Shown one piece after another: positions 35,103 to 43,100 of a stretch of DNA of 50,772 nucleotides (positions are counted from its first letter, which is position 1; the number at the start of each line of letters is the position of its first letter). The DNA lies in the NCBI GenBank assembly GCA_946617675.1, contig CAMOKH010000079.1, positions 1 to 50,772 of the forward strand, read 5' to 3'. The translations under genes were made by a program, and so were the position numbers. Under the pieces are notes generated by a model that saw only the letters and a list, made by a program, of their open reading frames with translations, was not told the DNA's origin and made no database searches. The stretch is from an uncultured Prevotellaceae bacterium (lineage in GTDB: Bacteria; Bacteroidota; Bacteroidia; Bacteroidales; Bacteroidaceae).

Positions 35103-37841
35103 TTACTTTACTATTACTTTCTTGCCGTCAACAATGTAAAGACCCTTTTTTGCTGCATTGACCTTGCGGCCCTGAAGGTCATAAACATTGAATGTAGAAC
35201 ACGGAACGCTGAACTGTACATTGTCAATCCCTGTCGGGTCGGCCTTGACAAAACTGATGGCGTAGATGTTGCCTACCCATGAGCCTGCGGCAGTCTCGCC
35301 GTAAATCCTTACCGTAGCACGGCCTTCCGTCAGGTTGATGCCGCGAACGATGACGTCTTCCTGTGCACCCCAACCGTTGCCGGGAACATCGACCGTGGCA
35401 TCTGTTACGACAGTCTCGTCCTCAGTAATCGTCACACGCATCACACCGCCAGGAGCGGCATTCGACAGCAGCAGCGTCATGTCGTAGGCATCGGTCTGAG
35501 CGACGAATACATCGTAGGTGACACTGCCCCCTTCGTAGCCGAAGCCAATGTTGCCGGCACCTTCAGTACGCCACTGGTCGAATGTGCCCTGAGCCAGTTT
35601 GAAGGGGTCTTCGTCGGTAGAGGGTATGACGTTGATAATAAACAGGTTCTTCAGTCCGCTGGTGCTCACGGTCAGGGAATCGTAGGCTGCATGCAGCAAT
35701 TTGCCGTCGCCACTGGCAATAGCCTCCTTGGCAAGCCGGATAGCCTCCTCAACCTTTTCAATGGGGGTACGGTCAGCAATACGGTTCTCGTAGCGACTGC
35801 CTACACCGTATTCGTCGATAGCCGCCTGGGCTTCATCGGCTTTCTCCTGCACACTCTCCGGGGTGAACTGTGCGTACCAAGCCTTACGGGCGTCTTCCAC
35901 GGCCTTGGCTCCAGCACCCTCCGTTCCGTCAATCTTGGTGAACTTGAACAGGCGGGGATTGCCTACGTAGCTGGGGCCGGTGCCGGTAATCTTCAGGTAA
36001 ACGTAGCCGGCGGGAACAGCACCAACCTTCATCGACTTGGGTTCGAACATCTGCCATCCGCCCGTGCTGGTGAACTCCTCAGACAGGGCGTCGGTCACCA
36101 GAAGCCGGGTGCCGGCTTCCTCGTCGTCGACTAGTATCTGGAACTCCATCTGGGCACCGTCATTGGCATGAGCAAACTCAAACTCTACCTCGTATTCGGC
36201 ATCAAAGCGGTTGTAGACTTTATAGAGCATATAGCCCTCGGAGCGGAAATTATCGAGCTGCATAATGCCGCCGTCCGACTTGTAGGAACAGTTTTTGCTA
36301 TCGTCATAGGCCACCACATCGAACTCACCAGAAGTGGGAAATATGTTCAGCACCTTCAAGTTGGCGAGGGCCAAGATGGCGTCGTTCAGGTTTTCGTAAG
36401 CTTCATCCACCTTTTCGGGAATCTCCTCGTATAAGACCTTTTCGGCCAAGTCGACGGTCTCCTCCAGGCGGTCCAACAGCGTACGGTCTTCCACGGCGTA
36501 GTATTCGTCGGTGCCTTCACGGTAGACCCATAGTTTTGCCTGTGCCTCCTCCATGAGTGCCTCCAATTGTTCGGAAGTGTGATACTCCTTTGGCAGGTAG
36601 CGCAACAGAATATTGCGCACATTCGTATACTGACGATAGTACATGTGGAGGAAGTAGGTCTTGCCTGCTTCCATCTGGAACTTGGCTATCTCAGAGTTGC
36701 TCATCAACTCGTAGTTCTGCCAGGCACCGTTGTTGGTGGGCAGCAGGTATTTCTGCATGACAACAGTGGCGCTATCATCGGCCAGAATAGTCATTTCGAT
36801 GCCTCCGGAGTTTTGCGAGCTGGCCAGATACTGAATGTACCATGCCCCATCCTTCGGCAGGTCATCGCTGGCAGTGAACTTATAAGTGAAATAGTTGTTC
36901 TGGGTGAACTCCAACTGCGCAGGCGTGTCCTCCAGTCCATTCTCCATCTCGTAAGACCCGCTCTCGTCGTAGCCGCCCAAAGGAGCCATCGTTGCGGGGT
37001 CGTTGTACTCGTTGTGGTAGAGCAACAGGTCGATGCGGGTGCTGTCCTCTCCGACAATGACACCTTTACCATGGCGCACATCGGCCTCCTTCAGTTCGAC
37101 AGCCCGCATATCGGCCTCTACGGCAGCTGTAGATGCTGTCGTGTAGTCGGTGCGGATAGCCTGCAACAGGGCTTCATAGTCGCTCACCATTCTAATCGTG
37201 GTGGCATCCTGTAGGCTGGTAAAGTATTTTACGCGGAAAGCCTTTTGGCTGGCACGGGCGGCAAGTTCACCCACATTTCCCGAGCCTTCGCCTAGCACGC
37301 GGATACTCCTGAACTGCACCTTTTGGGGAGCCAGCGCATCGTTGCGCCAGTAGACGTGCATAAAGACGTGTACATAGTTAATACCGGCTTTCAGTTCTAC
37401 GGCAGAAAACATGTAGACAGGAGTACCCAGTTCAGCAGCAGTTCCCTCTTCTGATTCTTCAGCGGCAACAGGTTCCTGCAGATCCTCGTCGGTCTTGCAG
37501 ATGGAGTGGGCAAAGCTGTCGAACTCCGGCTCTGTCAAGGCTGTTTCCGAGTCTGTAGCTATGGCGCCAAGCTGCACGTTGTTGCCCGTAACATTGACCA
37601 AATACTCCACAGCATATTTGCCATCGGCAGGGGCATTGATCTTAAACGACAGCAACGGCGTGCGAAGCAACGTGCGCGTGGCACCTTCCAACTTGTAGGG
37701 CCAGTCGAGCTTCATCCATGAGGCATCGGTGAATTCGGTTACGGGCTGCCCAATCTCATTGGCAGCTGTTGCAGCTGCGGTAGCAAGCAGTGCAGCTGCC
37801 AATGCAATAGTTTTCATTGAACGTAAAAACATTTTTTTCAT
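35103..37841 (-). CDS. Large secreted multidomain protein, probable non-catalytic glycan binder
   Basis: 912 residues, secreted (signal peptide about 1-27; ATG also at 37832 and 37817). I do not recognise the whole protein. It alternates about four beta-sandwich modules resembling carbohydrate-binding domains (about 30-190, 265-425, 510-640 and 760-880) with three helical, Ala/Glu-rich segments (about 200-260, 435-505 and 650-745; for example VDEAYENLNDAILALANLK) that resemble FIVAR-like repeats. The end, VYDLQGRKVNAAKKGLYIVDG, is the same C-terminal tail type as the CE8-PL1 protein. It is strongly acidic and has no catalytic domain I can see. It converges on the regulator gene, whose stop is 21 bases away. 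A role in holding pectin at the surface is an inference. Confidence 0.6.
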   Translation of the reverse strand: MKKMFLRSMKTIALAAALLATAAATAANEIGQPVTEFTDASWMKLDWPYKLEGATRTLLRTPLLSFKINAPADGKYAVEYLVNVTGNNVQLGAIATDSETALTEPEFDSFAHSICKTDEDLQEPVAAEESEEGTAAELGTPVYMFSAVELKAGINYVHVFMHVYWRNDALAPQKVQFRSIRVLGEGSGNVGELAARASQKAFRVKYFTSLQDATTIRMVSDYEALLQAIRTDYTTASTAAVEADMRAVELKEADVRHGKGVIVGEDSTRIDLLLYHNEYNDPATMAPLGGYDESGSYEMENGLEDTPAQLEFTQNNYFTYKFTASDDLPKDGAWYIQYLASSQNSGGIEMTILADDSATVVMQKYLLPTNNGAWQNYELMSNSEIAKFQMEAGKTYFLHMYYRQYTNVRNILLRYLPKEYHTSEQLEALMEEAQAKLWVYREGTDEYYAVEDRTLLDRLEETVDLAEKVLYEEIPEKVDEAYENLNDAILALANLKVLNIFPTSGEFDVVAYDDSKNCSYKSDGGIMQLDNFRSEGYMLYKVYNRFDAEYEVEFEFAHANDGAQMEFQILVDDEEAGTRLLVTDALSEEFTSTGGWQMFEPKSMKVGAVPAGYVYLKITGTGPSYVGNPRLFKFTKIDGTEGAGAKAVEDARKAWYAQFTPESVQEKADEAQAAIDEYGVGSRYENRIADRTPIEKVEEAIRLAKEAIASGDGKLLHAAYDSLTVSTSGLKNLFIINVIPSTDEDPFKLAQGTFDQWRTEGAGNIGFGYEGGSVTYDVFVAQTDAYDMTLLLSNAAPGGVMRVTITEDETVVTDATVDVPGNGWGAQEDVIVRGINLTEGRATVRIYGETAAGSWVGNIYAISFVKADPTGIDNVQFSVPCSTFNVYDLQGRKVNAAKKGLYIVDGKKVIVK

Positions 37842-37882
37842 ACTTTTGTAGTTTTTAGTTAGTAATGCAATGATTTCAAATG

Positions 37883-37890
37883 CAAAAGTA
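37883..37890 (-). promoter_or_regulatory. TAnnTTTG promoter element for the 912-residue protein
   Basis: The minus strand reads TACTTTTG followed by CA, 42 bases upstream of the ATG at 37841. Confidence 0.55.
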
Positions 37891-38059
37891 CAAGAAAATG
37901 GTTACCCCATTGGGCAATAATTGCCGTAATAAGGGTAATTTTCGCCTATTGACAATTATTCTCCTATTTATAATAATGGGTATTACCCATTGATGGCTAT
38001 CCAAAGACACCCCGCAGAACCATGTTATCAGCAGGTTTGGGCCACCTGAACCTGCTAAT

Positions 38060-38078
38060 GATGAGCGGCAGTTTATGC
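38060..38078. repeat. 19-base direct repeat, left copy
   Basis: GATGAGCGGCAGTTTATGC, identical to 39772-39790. The two copies enclose a 1.7-kb segment whose only intact gene is the ATPase at 38514. Confidence 0.75.
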
Positions 38079-38138
38079 GGCCCCCACCCTGGGCTACAAC
38101 CACGACCGCCGCCCACAGGAAATCATCTCGGTGTCTTG

Positions 38139-38236
38139 GGAAAGAAATTATGGGAAATGATGATTAATTTAACCCCTCTTGTCGTCGTTGTCGAGGAATC
38201 AAAATCATTATCCATAATTTCCCCCAATTTCTTTCC
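38139..38236. repeat. 98-base imperfect inverted repeat
   Basis: Outer arms GGAAAGAAATT (38139-38149) and AATTTCTTTCC (38226-38236) are perfect. Inside, GGGAAAT (38152-38158) pairs with ATTTCCC (38217-38223) and ATGATT (38160-38165) with AATCAT (38203-38208). The RNA would fold into one long interrupted hairpin. It could be a miniature mobile element or a small RNA; nothing decides between them. Confidence 0.55.
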
Positions 38237-38436
38237 GAAAAATAGAGAAAATAGTCGTTGAGAAGGTCGTTGCCTACACTAAACCAAATTGCCTACACAA
38301 AGTTAGCAGCTGACAGTCAGCAGGTTACGGCTTAGTGTAAGCAGTGTAGGCACTCTACAAAATAAATATTTCGTGAGAGCGAGGCTGGACAGCCATAGCG
38401 AAGCCTTCCCAAAGGTATTCTGCCTACAATCCAAGA

Positions 38437-38473
38437 AATTATCATTTTTTTGATAATTATTTTTTGATAATTA
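38437..38473. promoter_or_regulatory. Tandem 14-bp units upstream of the ATPase promoter
   Basis: TTTTTTGATAATTA occurs twice head-to-tail (38446-38459 and 38460-38473) and is preceded by the inverted half AATTATCA (38437-38444). The second unit ends 12 bases before the -7 element, so the units cover the -33 region, where a regulator would control the promoter. The degraded ATPase locus at 39844-40071 has the same layout with different sequence. Confidence 0.6.
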
Positions 38474-38485
38474 CGGCAAAAGTAC

Positions 38486-38493
38486 TATCTTTG
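38486..38493 (+). promoter_or_regulatory. TAnnTTTG promoter element for the ATPase gene
   Basis: TATCTTTG followed by CAC, 20 bases before the ATG at 38514. Confidence 0.65.
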
Positions 38494-38513
38494 CACAAAA
38501 AACAGCGGAATAT

Positions 38514-39647
38514 ATGATTGACAATCCTTTTGTAACAAATGGCTACGCCGGACCAGAGTACTTCTGTGACCGTGTGGACGAAACGGCGATGCTTACCAGC
38601 CTCCTGACCAATGGAAATAATATTGCCCTGATGTCGCCACGCCGCGTGGGTAAGACCGACTTGATAAAACACTGCTTCCAACAGACAGGAATCAAAGAGG
38701 AGTTTTATTGTTTCGTCATCGACATCTATGCCACCAACTCATTCCGCGACTTCGTCAGCATGTTCGGGAAATCCATCCTCGACGCATTGAAGCCCAAAGG
38801 CAGAAAGGTCTGGGAGGGCTTTCTGAATACGCTGCTGTCGATACGTTCTGAAATATCCTTCGACATCAACGGCAATCCCCAATGGGGCTTGGGCGTAGGG
38901 GCGATGGTTCCACCGCAAACAACGCTCGACGAGATCTTCGCCTATCTGCGCACGGCAGAGAAACACTGCTTCGTTGCTATAGACGAGTTTCAGCAGATTC
39001 TTTATTATAATGACAACCAGAACGTAGAGGCTGCACTGCGCACCCAGATTCAGCAATGCCCGAATGCCAACTTCGTCTTTGCCGGTTCACAGCGCCACTT
39101 GATGAGCGAGATGTTCCTGTCGCCCTCACGCCCTTTCTACCAGTCGGTGGTGCCCATGAGTCTTGGGACAATACCTCTGGACCGCTACTGGGCTTTTGCC
39201 GAGCCACAGTTTGCCAAGAATGGTGACAGACGAATATCCTACGAGGTTGTAGCGTCGGTCTACCAGCGCTTTGAGGGGATTACAGCCAACGTGCAGCGTA
39301 TCATGAACATGCTCTACATGCTGACACCGAAAGGCGAGACATGTACGCTGGAGATGATTGACAGGGCCATTGACACCTATCTGCAATTGTCATCAGCCTA
39401 TTACGGCGAACTGCTGCGCCAGATGCCAGAAAAGCAGCGCAACGTGTTTTTGGCCATCGCAGCGGAAGGTCAGGTGAAAAACATCTCCGGCGGCAAGTTC
39501 GTCCACAAATATCATCTTCCCTCAGCCAGTTCCGTGGTTTCGGCCGTAAAAGGGCTACTGGAAAAGGATTTCATTACTCAGACCGACAATGTTTACAGCA
39601 TCTACGACCGCTTCTTCCAGTTGTGGTTAGAGGCTGGCAAGGCTTGA
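38514..39647 (+). CDS. AAA/STAND-like P-loop ATPase (archaeal ATPase family)
   Basis: 377 residues, cytoplasmic. Walker A is SPRRVGKT (residues 41-48, Lys47), preceded by the family's N-terminal block PEYFCDRVDETAMLTSLLTN. Walker B is CFVAIDEF with Asp157-Glu158, and FVFAGSQRHLM is a likely sensor region. The C-terminal 110 residues look like a winged helix (GGKFVHKYHLPSASSVVSAVKGLLEKDFI) and end YSIYDRFFQLWLEAGKA. This matches the small ATPases often present in many copies in Bacteroidetes; their biological role is poorly understood. It is a single-gene unit with its own promoter and tandem upstream units, close to a deleted relative on the other strand, in a more AT-rich, repeat-rich patch. 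Confidence 0.85.
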   Translation: MIDNPFVTNGYAGPEYFCDRVDETAMLTSLLTNGNNIALMSPRRVGKTDLIKHCFQQTGIKEEFYCFVIDIYATNSFRDFVSMFGKSILDALKPKGRKVWEGFLNTLLSIRSEISFDINGNPQWGLGVGAMVPPQTTLDEIFAYLRTAEKHCFVAIDEFQQILYYNDNQNVEAALRTQIQQCPNANFVFAGSQRHLMSEMFLSPSRPFYQSVVPMSLGTIPLDRYWAFAEPQFAKNGDRRISYEVVASVYQRFEGITANVQRIMNMLYMLTPKGETCTLEMIDRAIDTYLQLSSAYYGELLRQMPEKQRNVFLAIAAEGQVKNISGGKFVHKYHLPSASSVVSAVKGLLEKDFITQTDNVYSIYDRFFQLWLEAGKA

Positions 39648-39843
39648 ACTTGGGCAGTTCCGCAGAGAAAATCCATAAAGTCCACGAGTTTAATAGTTGC
39701 CGTAGTTCTTTAGGAAGGGGGATGTTGTCGAGGTTGCACTGGTCGGCCGCCCTTAAACAGCCGAATTTTTAGATGAGCGGCAGTTTATGCATCAAGTGCA
39801 AAAAGTGCAGGTTCTTTCTGGCTTTACCTTACCAAGAGACTAT
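39648..39843. other. Gene-free stretch after the ATPase gene
   Basis: No ORF of interest. It holds the right copy of the 19-base direct repeat (39772-39790), followed by AAGTGCA (39794-39800) and AAGTGCAGG (39803-39811), motifs shared with 10976-11042 and 50499-50591. No T-tracted hairpin is visible. Confidence 0.5.
39772..39790. repeat. 19-base direct repeat, right copy
   Basis: Identical to 38060-38078. It lies 125 bases after the ATPase stop codon. The pair could be the trace of a recombination or insertion that brought in the ATPase segment, or two members of an intergenic repeat family. Confidence 0.75.
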
Positions 39844-39998
39844 TTACAGGAAGCGCTGTCTGAACCATAAGGCGAAGACTGGGTCGGTGATATAGAGCTG
39901 GCGCATCTCCGAATAGGCGAGGTCGCGCTGGTTTCTTCCTCTCGGCCAGTGAAATTATAGTCCGTAACGGCCACTCCATAGACAAAGCTCTTCTCCAT
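39844..39998 (-). pseudogene. Internally deleted ATPase gene of the same family
   Basis: On the minus strand the ATG at 39998 opens MEKSFVYGVAVTDYNFTGRE, the typical beginning of this ATPase family (compare the F-x-x-R-x-x-E block of the intact neighbour). Within about 25 codons, and in another frame, the sequence becomes QRDLAYSEMRQLYITDPVFA then LWFRQRFL and a stop at 39844-39846, the typical C-terminus (ITDPVFALWFR). About 300 middle codons, including Walker A and B, are missing and the two ends are out of frame. It is therefore a deletion remnant of a second ATPase gene, with its upstream palindrome still in place. Confidence 0.75.
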
Positions 39999-40017
39999 AA
40001 CTTACTGTATTTGAGGG

Positions 40018-40025
40018 TAAAGATA
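40018..40025 (-). promoter_or_regulatory. Weak -7-like element of the deleted ATPase gene
   Basis: The minus strand reads TATCTTTA, one mismatch from TAnnTTTG, 19 bases upstream of the remnant's ATG at 39998. The mismatch may reflect decay after the gene was lost. Confidence 0.4.
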
Positions 40026-40041
40026 GTAAAAAGAAAAAAAA

Positions 40042-40071
40042 TTCACAAGTTTGTGATCACAAACTTGTGAA
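40042..40071. promoter_or_regulatory. Perfect 30-bp palindrome made of two 14-bp units
   Basis: TTCACAAGTTTGTGA (40042-40056) is followed immediately by its exact inverse TCACAAACTTGTGAA (40057-40071), with no loop. It can also be read as two adjacent 14-bp near-dyads, TCACAAGTTTGTGA and TCACAAACTTGTGA. It lies 16 bases upstream of the -7-like element of the deleted ATPase gene and 51 bases from the end of the S8 protease gene. It might be an operator, or a stem that also terminates transcription. Confidence 0.65.
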
Positions 40072-40122
40072 ATTTAAATATTATTAAGTTCCGAGCCTCA
40101 GAACCAACGCGGTTGATGAGGG

Positions 40123-43100
40123 TCAGGGCTGGGGGCACTGCAGGGCTACAGCTATTATGGCTGTCAAGTCGGTGATGTCTACCACGTTGTTACCATCCAT
40201 GTCGGCGGCAGCCTTGCTGAAGCCTGTTGGGTTCTGACCGAGAATGTGGCTGACGGTCAGCCTGATGTCATCAACGTCAACATCGCCGTCACCGTCGGCG
40301 TCGCCTTTCAGGGGGGCCGTGGCCGTCACCTGCCGGTAGATTTGGGGGACCGACTTAACGGATGAAGAACTGTCATAGCATGAGAAGATGGGCAGACCGC
40401 TATTGGGATTGAAGCGCATCGTGTTGTGCTCATTGTCACCTTGGAAGGTGATGGTGGCGCTGCCGTCGCTGATGCTGATGGTGGCCTGGGCATTGGCGTC
40501 GGCTTTCGATTCTGTCCGCATATAGTTCTTGGTGCTGCTGGCGGCATAGAGATAGCCATCGCCGACGTTGAAGAGGTAGTTGCTGCCGGCCTTCTCGAGG
40601 GTGATGACCTGGGCTTCGACGCCAGGCATGAGCGTGCCGTCGCTGTTGACCGTCACGTCGTCAGTGGCAGCGCGGTTGTTGGTGTTCTGCGTCTTACTGA
40701 GCACCAGCTGCGTGTCGCCGTCGATATAGGCAATAAGAATCTTGTCGCCCGCGGCCAGCGTGCCGGCATCAGTCACCAGGGCATAGCTGCCGGTGGCGAC
40801 GGCCGGGTCAGGATCCGAGCCGGGCGTCGTGCCGCCTCCGCTGCCTTCATAGAACACCTTCACCTTCCGGATGCGGCGGTGCCCGCTGGTGCCGCCGACG
40901 GTGAACGTGACCGACGTGCTGCTGCCCGTCCAGGTGCCATCGTCGTAGGTGCCGACATCGGTAGTGATGCCATTGGTACCATCGCCCGAGCCGAACGTCA
41001 GTTCTATCTTAATAATGGTATTGGTGGCCGAGGCGATGGTCATCGTGTTGCCGCCATACAAGCGGGCGGCCTCGCCCGTGTCGTAGTACTTGGGCGAGTT
41101 GTTCTTGTTGGTTCCCTTCCCGAAGGTGGCCTCGCAGTTGGTCCCGCTGGTGCTTGTCAGCGATTCTGCATTCTCATAGTCCTGGGCGGCGAAGTCGATG
41201 ACCTCGTCGGTGACGGCCGAGGCGTTGGCAGTGAGGCTGATGGTGACAGGCTCTGCCCCCGGACTGCTGAGCGTCAGGGTTGCCGTGAAGGAGCCTTCGT
41301 CGGCCGACTGGAACGTGACGGTGAGCGCACCCTCCGTGACGGAACTCTTGTCGACAGAGAAGACACCGTTGGCATCGGCAAGAGCGACGGTGACAGCGGC
41401 GGTCAGGAATTCGCCCGCCACCTCGATGGGCTTGCTGTCCGGCTGGTCAAGTCCGGCGACAAAGGCCAGCGATTCCGCGTCGGCAATGATGGTAGGCGCG
41501 GCAGGCTTGGCAGTTGCCACGAGCGGAATCACCACGTCCTTGGCACCACTCGATGAGAGTACGATCGAAGCCTCATGCGTGCCGGCGGCCTGCGGTGCAT
41601 ACGTGACGGTAATGTCAACGCCGTCGGCGGCCTCGTCGCTGGTGACGGTCGTCGCGCTCAGCCCGTAAGCCTCGCTCCCGCTCCCGTTAAGGTTAAGGTT
41701 AACGTCAGCGTCAAGGCTATAGCCCCGCACGCTGAACGTCCGGGTGTATGTCCTGGTGGCGAAGTTGGCGCTGCCGAAGTCGATGCGTGCAGGCGTTGCC
41801 TTGATAAGCGGACTGCCTGACGTTCCCAGGATGTACTGGATACCGGCCAGGGCGTCGATCTTGCCGTGGCCGAAGTGGGTGGCATTGGGGCCCGTGGTGT
41901 AGCTGTCGCTGATGGCGGTCTGCCTCATGATGTCCTTCACGTCGTTCACCGTCAGCGGTTTCTTGACCTCCTGGGCTGCCTGTAGCCACTGGGCCACGAT
42001 GCCGGCAACCACGGGCGTAGCCATCGACGTGCCTTCCATCACGCCGTACGGACTGCTGGAGCTGTTGACCACCAACTCGCTCTTGTAGGGGCCATAGTAG
42101 CTGTAGTCGCCCTTCTTGTCGTAATGGTTCACGGCAGCCACCAGCTGTGCTCCGGGGGCGGTGATCCACGGATAGGACTGCCCCGTCGGGCTCTGCTCGG
42201 CGGTGGCATAGCTTGAGAAGTAGACGATGTCGCCCAGCGCGCCCGAACTGTAGGTATTGGTCTGTCCCTGAGCGTTGGTCACGCGGTCCTTCGACACATA
42301 GGCGCCCACGGAGATGGCGTCGGGGATGGTGGCTTCGTCGCTGACGCACATATCGTCGGTGCCTGCCGTCCACGTATATCCTGAGGTCGAAAGATGGTTG
42401 GTGAAGTAGCTCCAGTCGCCGGCCCACATGTCAACGTCGGCACTGCCCGAGGCTGGGTAGACCTCGATGGCCAGCGTGTAGTCGCCTTCAGCCTCAAGGT
42501 CTTCGTCGGTGACGACGACCAGCTGGTATTTCCCGTTGTCGGGTTCAATGTAGATGGCCAGCGAACCATAATAGTACTTGCTGAGCCCGCTGAAGGACGT
42601 GGTCTCCTTGGTCACCGTCCACGATTTCTTGACGGCTCCGGTCGAGTTGTCGAGCACATGAAGCTTGCAGTTCAGCTTGCCGACGGACCACGCATAGGCT
42701 ATCAGGCCCGTGTAGTAGTCGCCGCCCTCGCCGTCGGTACGGATGATGGTGCCCAGGGGTGCACTGCTGCTGACGGCACTCTTCTTGACGAAGAAGCCGC
42801 CGCCCTCGCTGCCCGTCCGGTGACCGGCATCGTTCGACGCGGCAAAGAGTATGACTCGGTTGGGATGGTCGTCGCCGAAATACTTGCCCACAAGCTCTGC
42901 AAGTTCGCCCGTGCCGTCGCGGGGCCCCCAGCCGGAGCCCCAGCTGTTGCTCACCACGAGGGGCTTGCCCTGGTTGTCGGCATAGTTCACCATGCGCTGC
43001 AGGGCGCTGGTGAGATAAACGTCGTCCAACCCATTGATTCCGGCCAGGTAGAGGTCGGCCCCCGGTGCCATACCGCCGTAGGTAGCGCTGGCGTGGTCGT

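Larger units (their letters stand above)
37891..38436. other. Gene-free, inverted-repeat-rich region ahead of the ATPase gene
   Basis: No convincing ORF. Visible structures in order: AGCAGGTT (38030-38037) inverted at 38049-38056; the 19-base sequence 38060-38078 that recurs at 39772-39790; a long imperfect hairpin with 11-bp outer arms at 38139-38149 and 38226-38236; TGCCTACACT (38271-38280) inverted at 38343-38352 around the small palindrome GCTGACAGTCAGC (38309-38321); and further TGCCTACA copies at 38290 and 38421. The base composition is more AT-rich than the surrounding genes. Confidence 0.6.

Noticed and set aside
38271..38352. Integron attC site
   Set aside because: The inverted repeat has a suitable size, but the expected core GTTRRRY and an integrase gene are absent.
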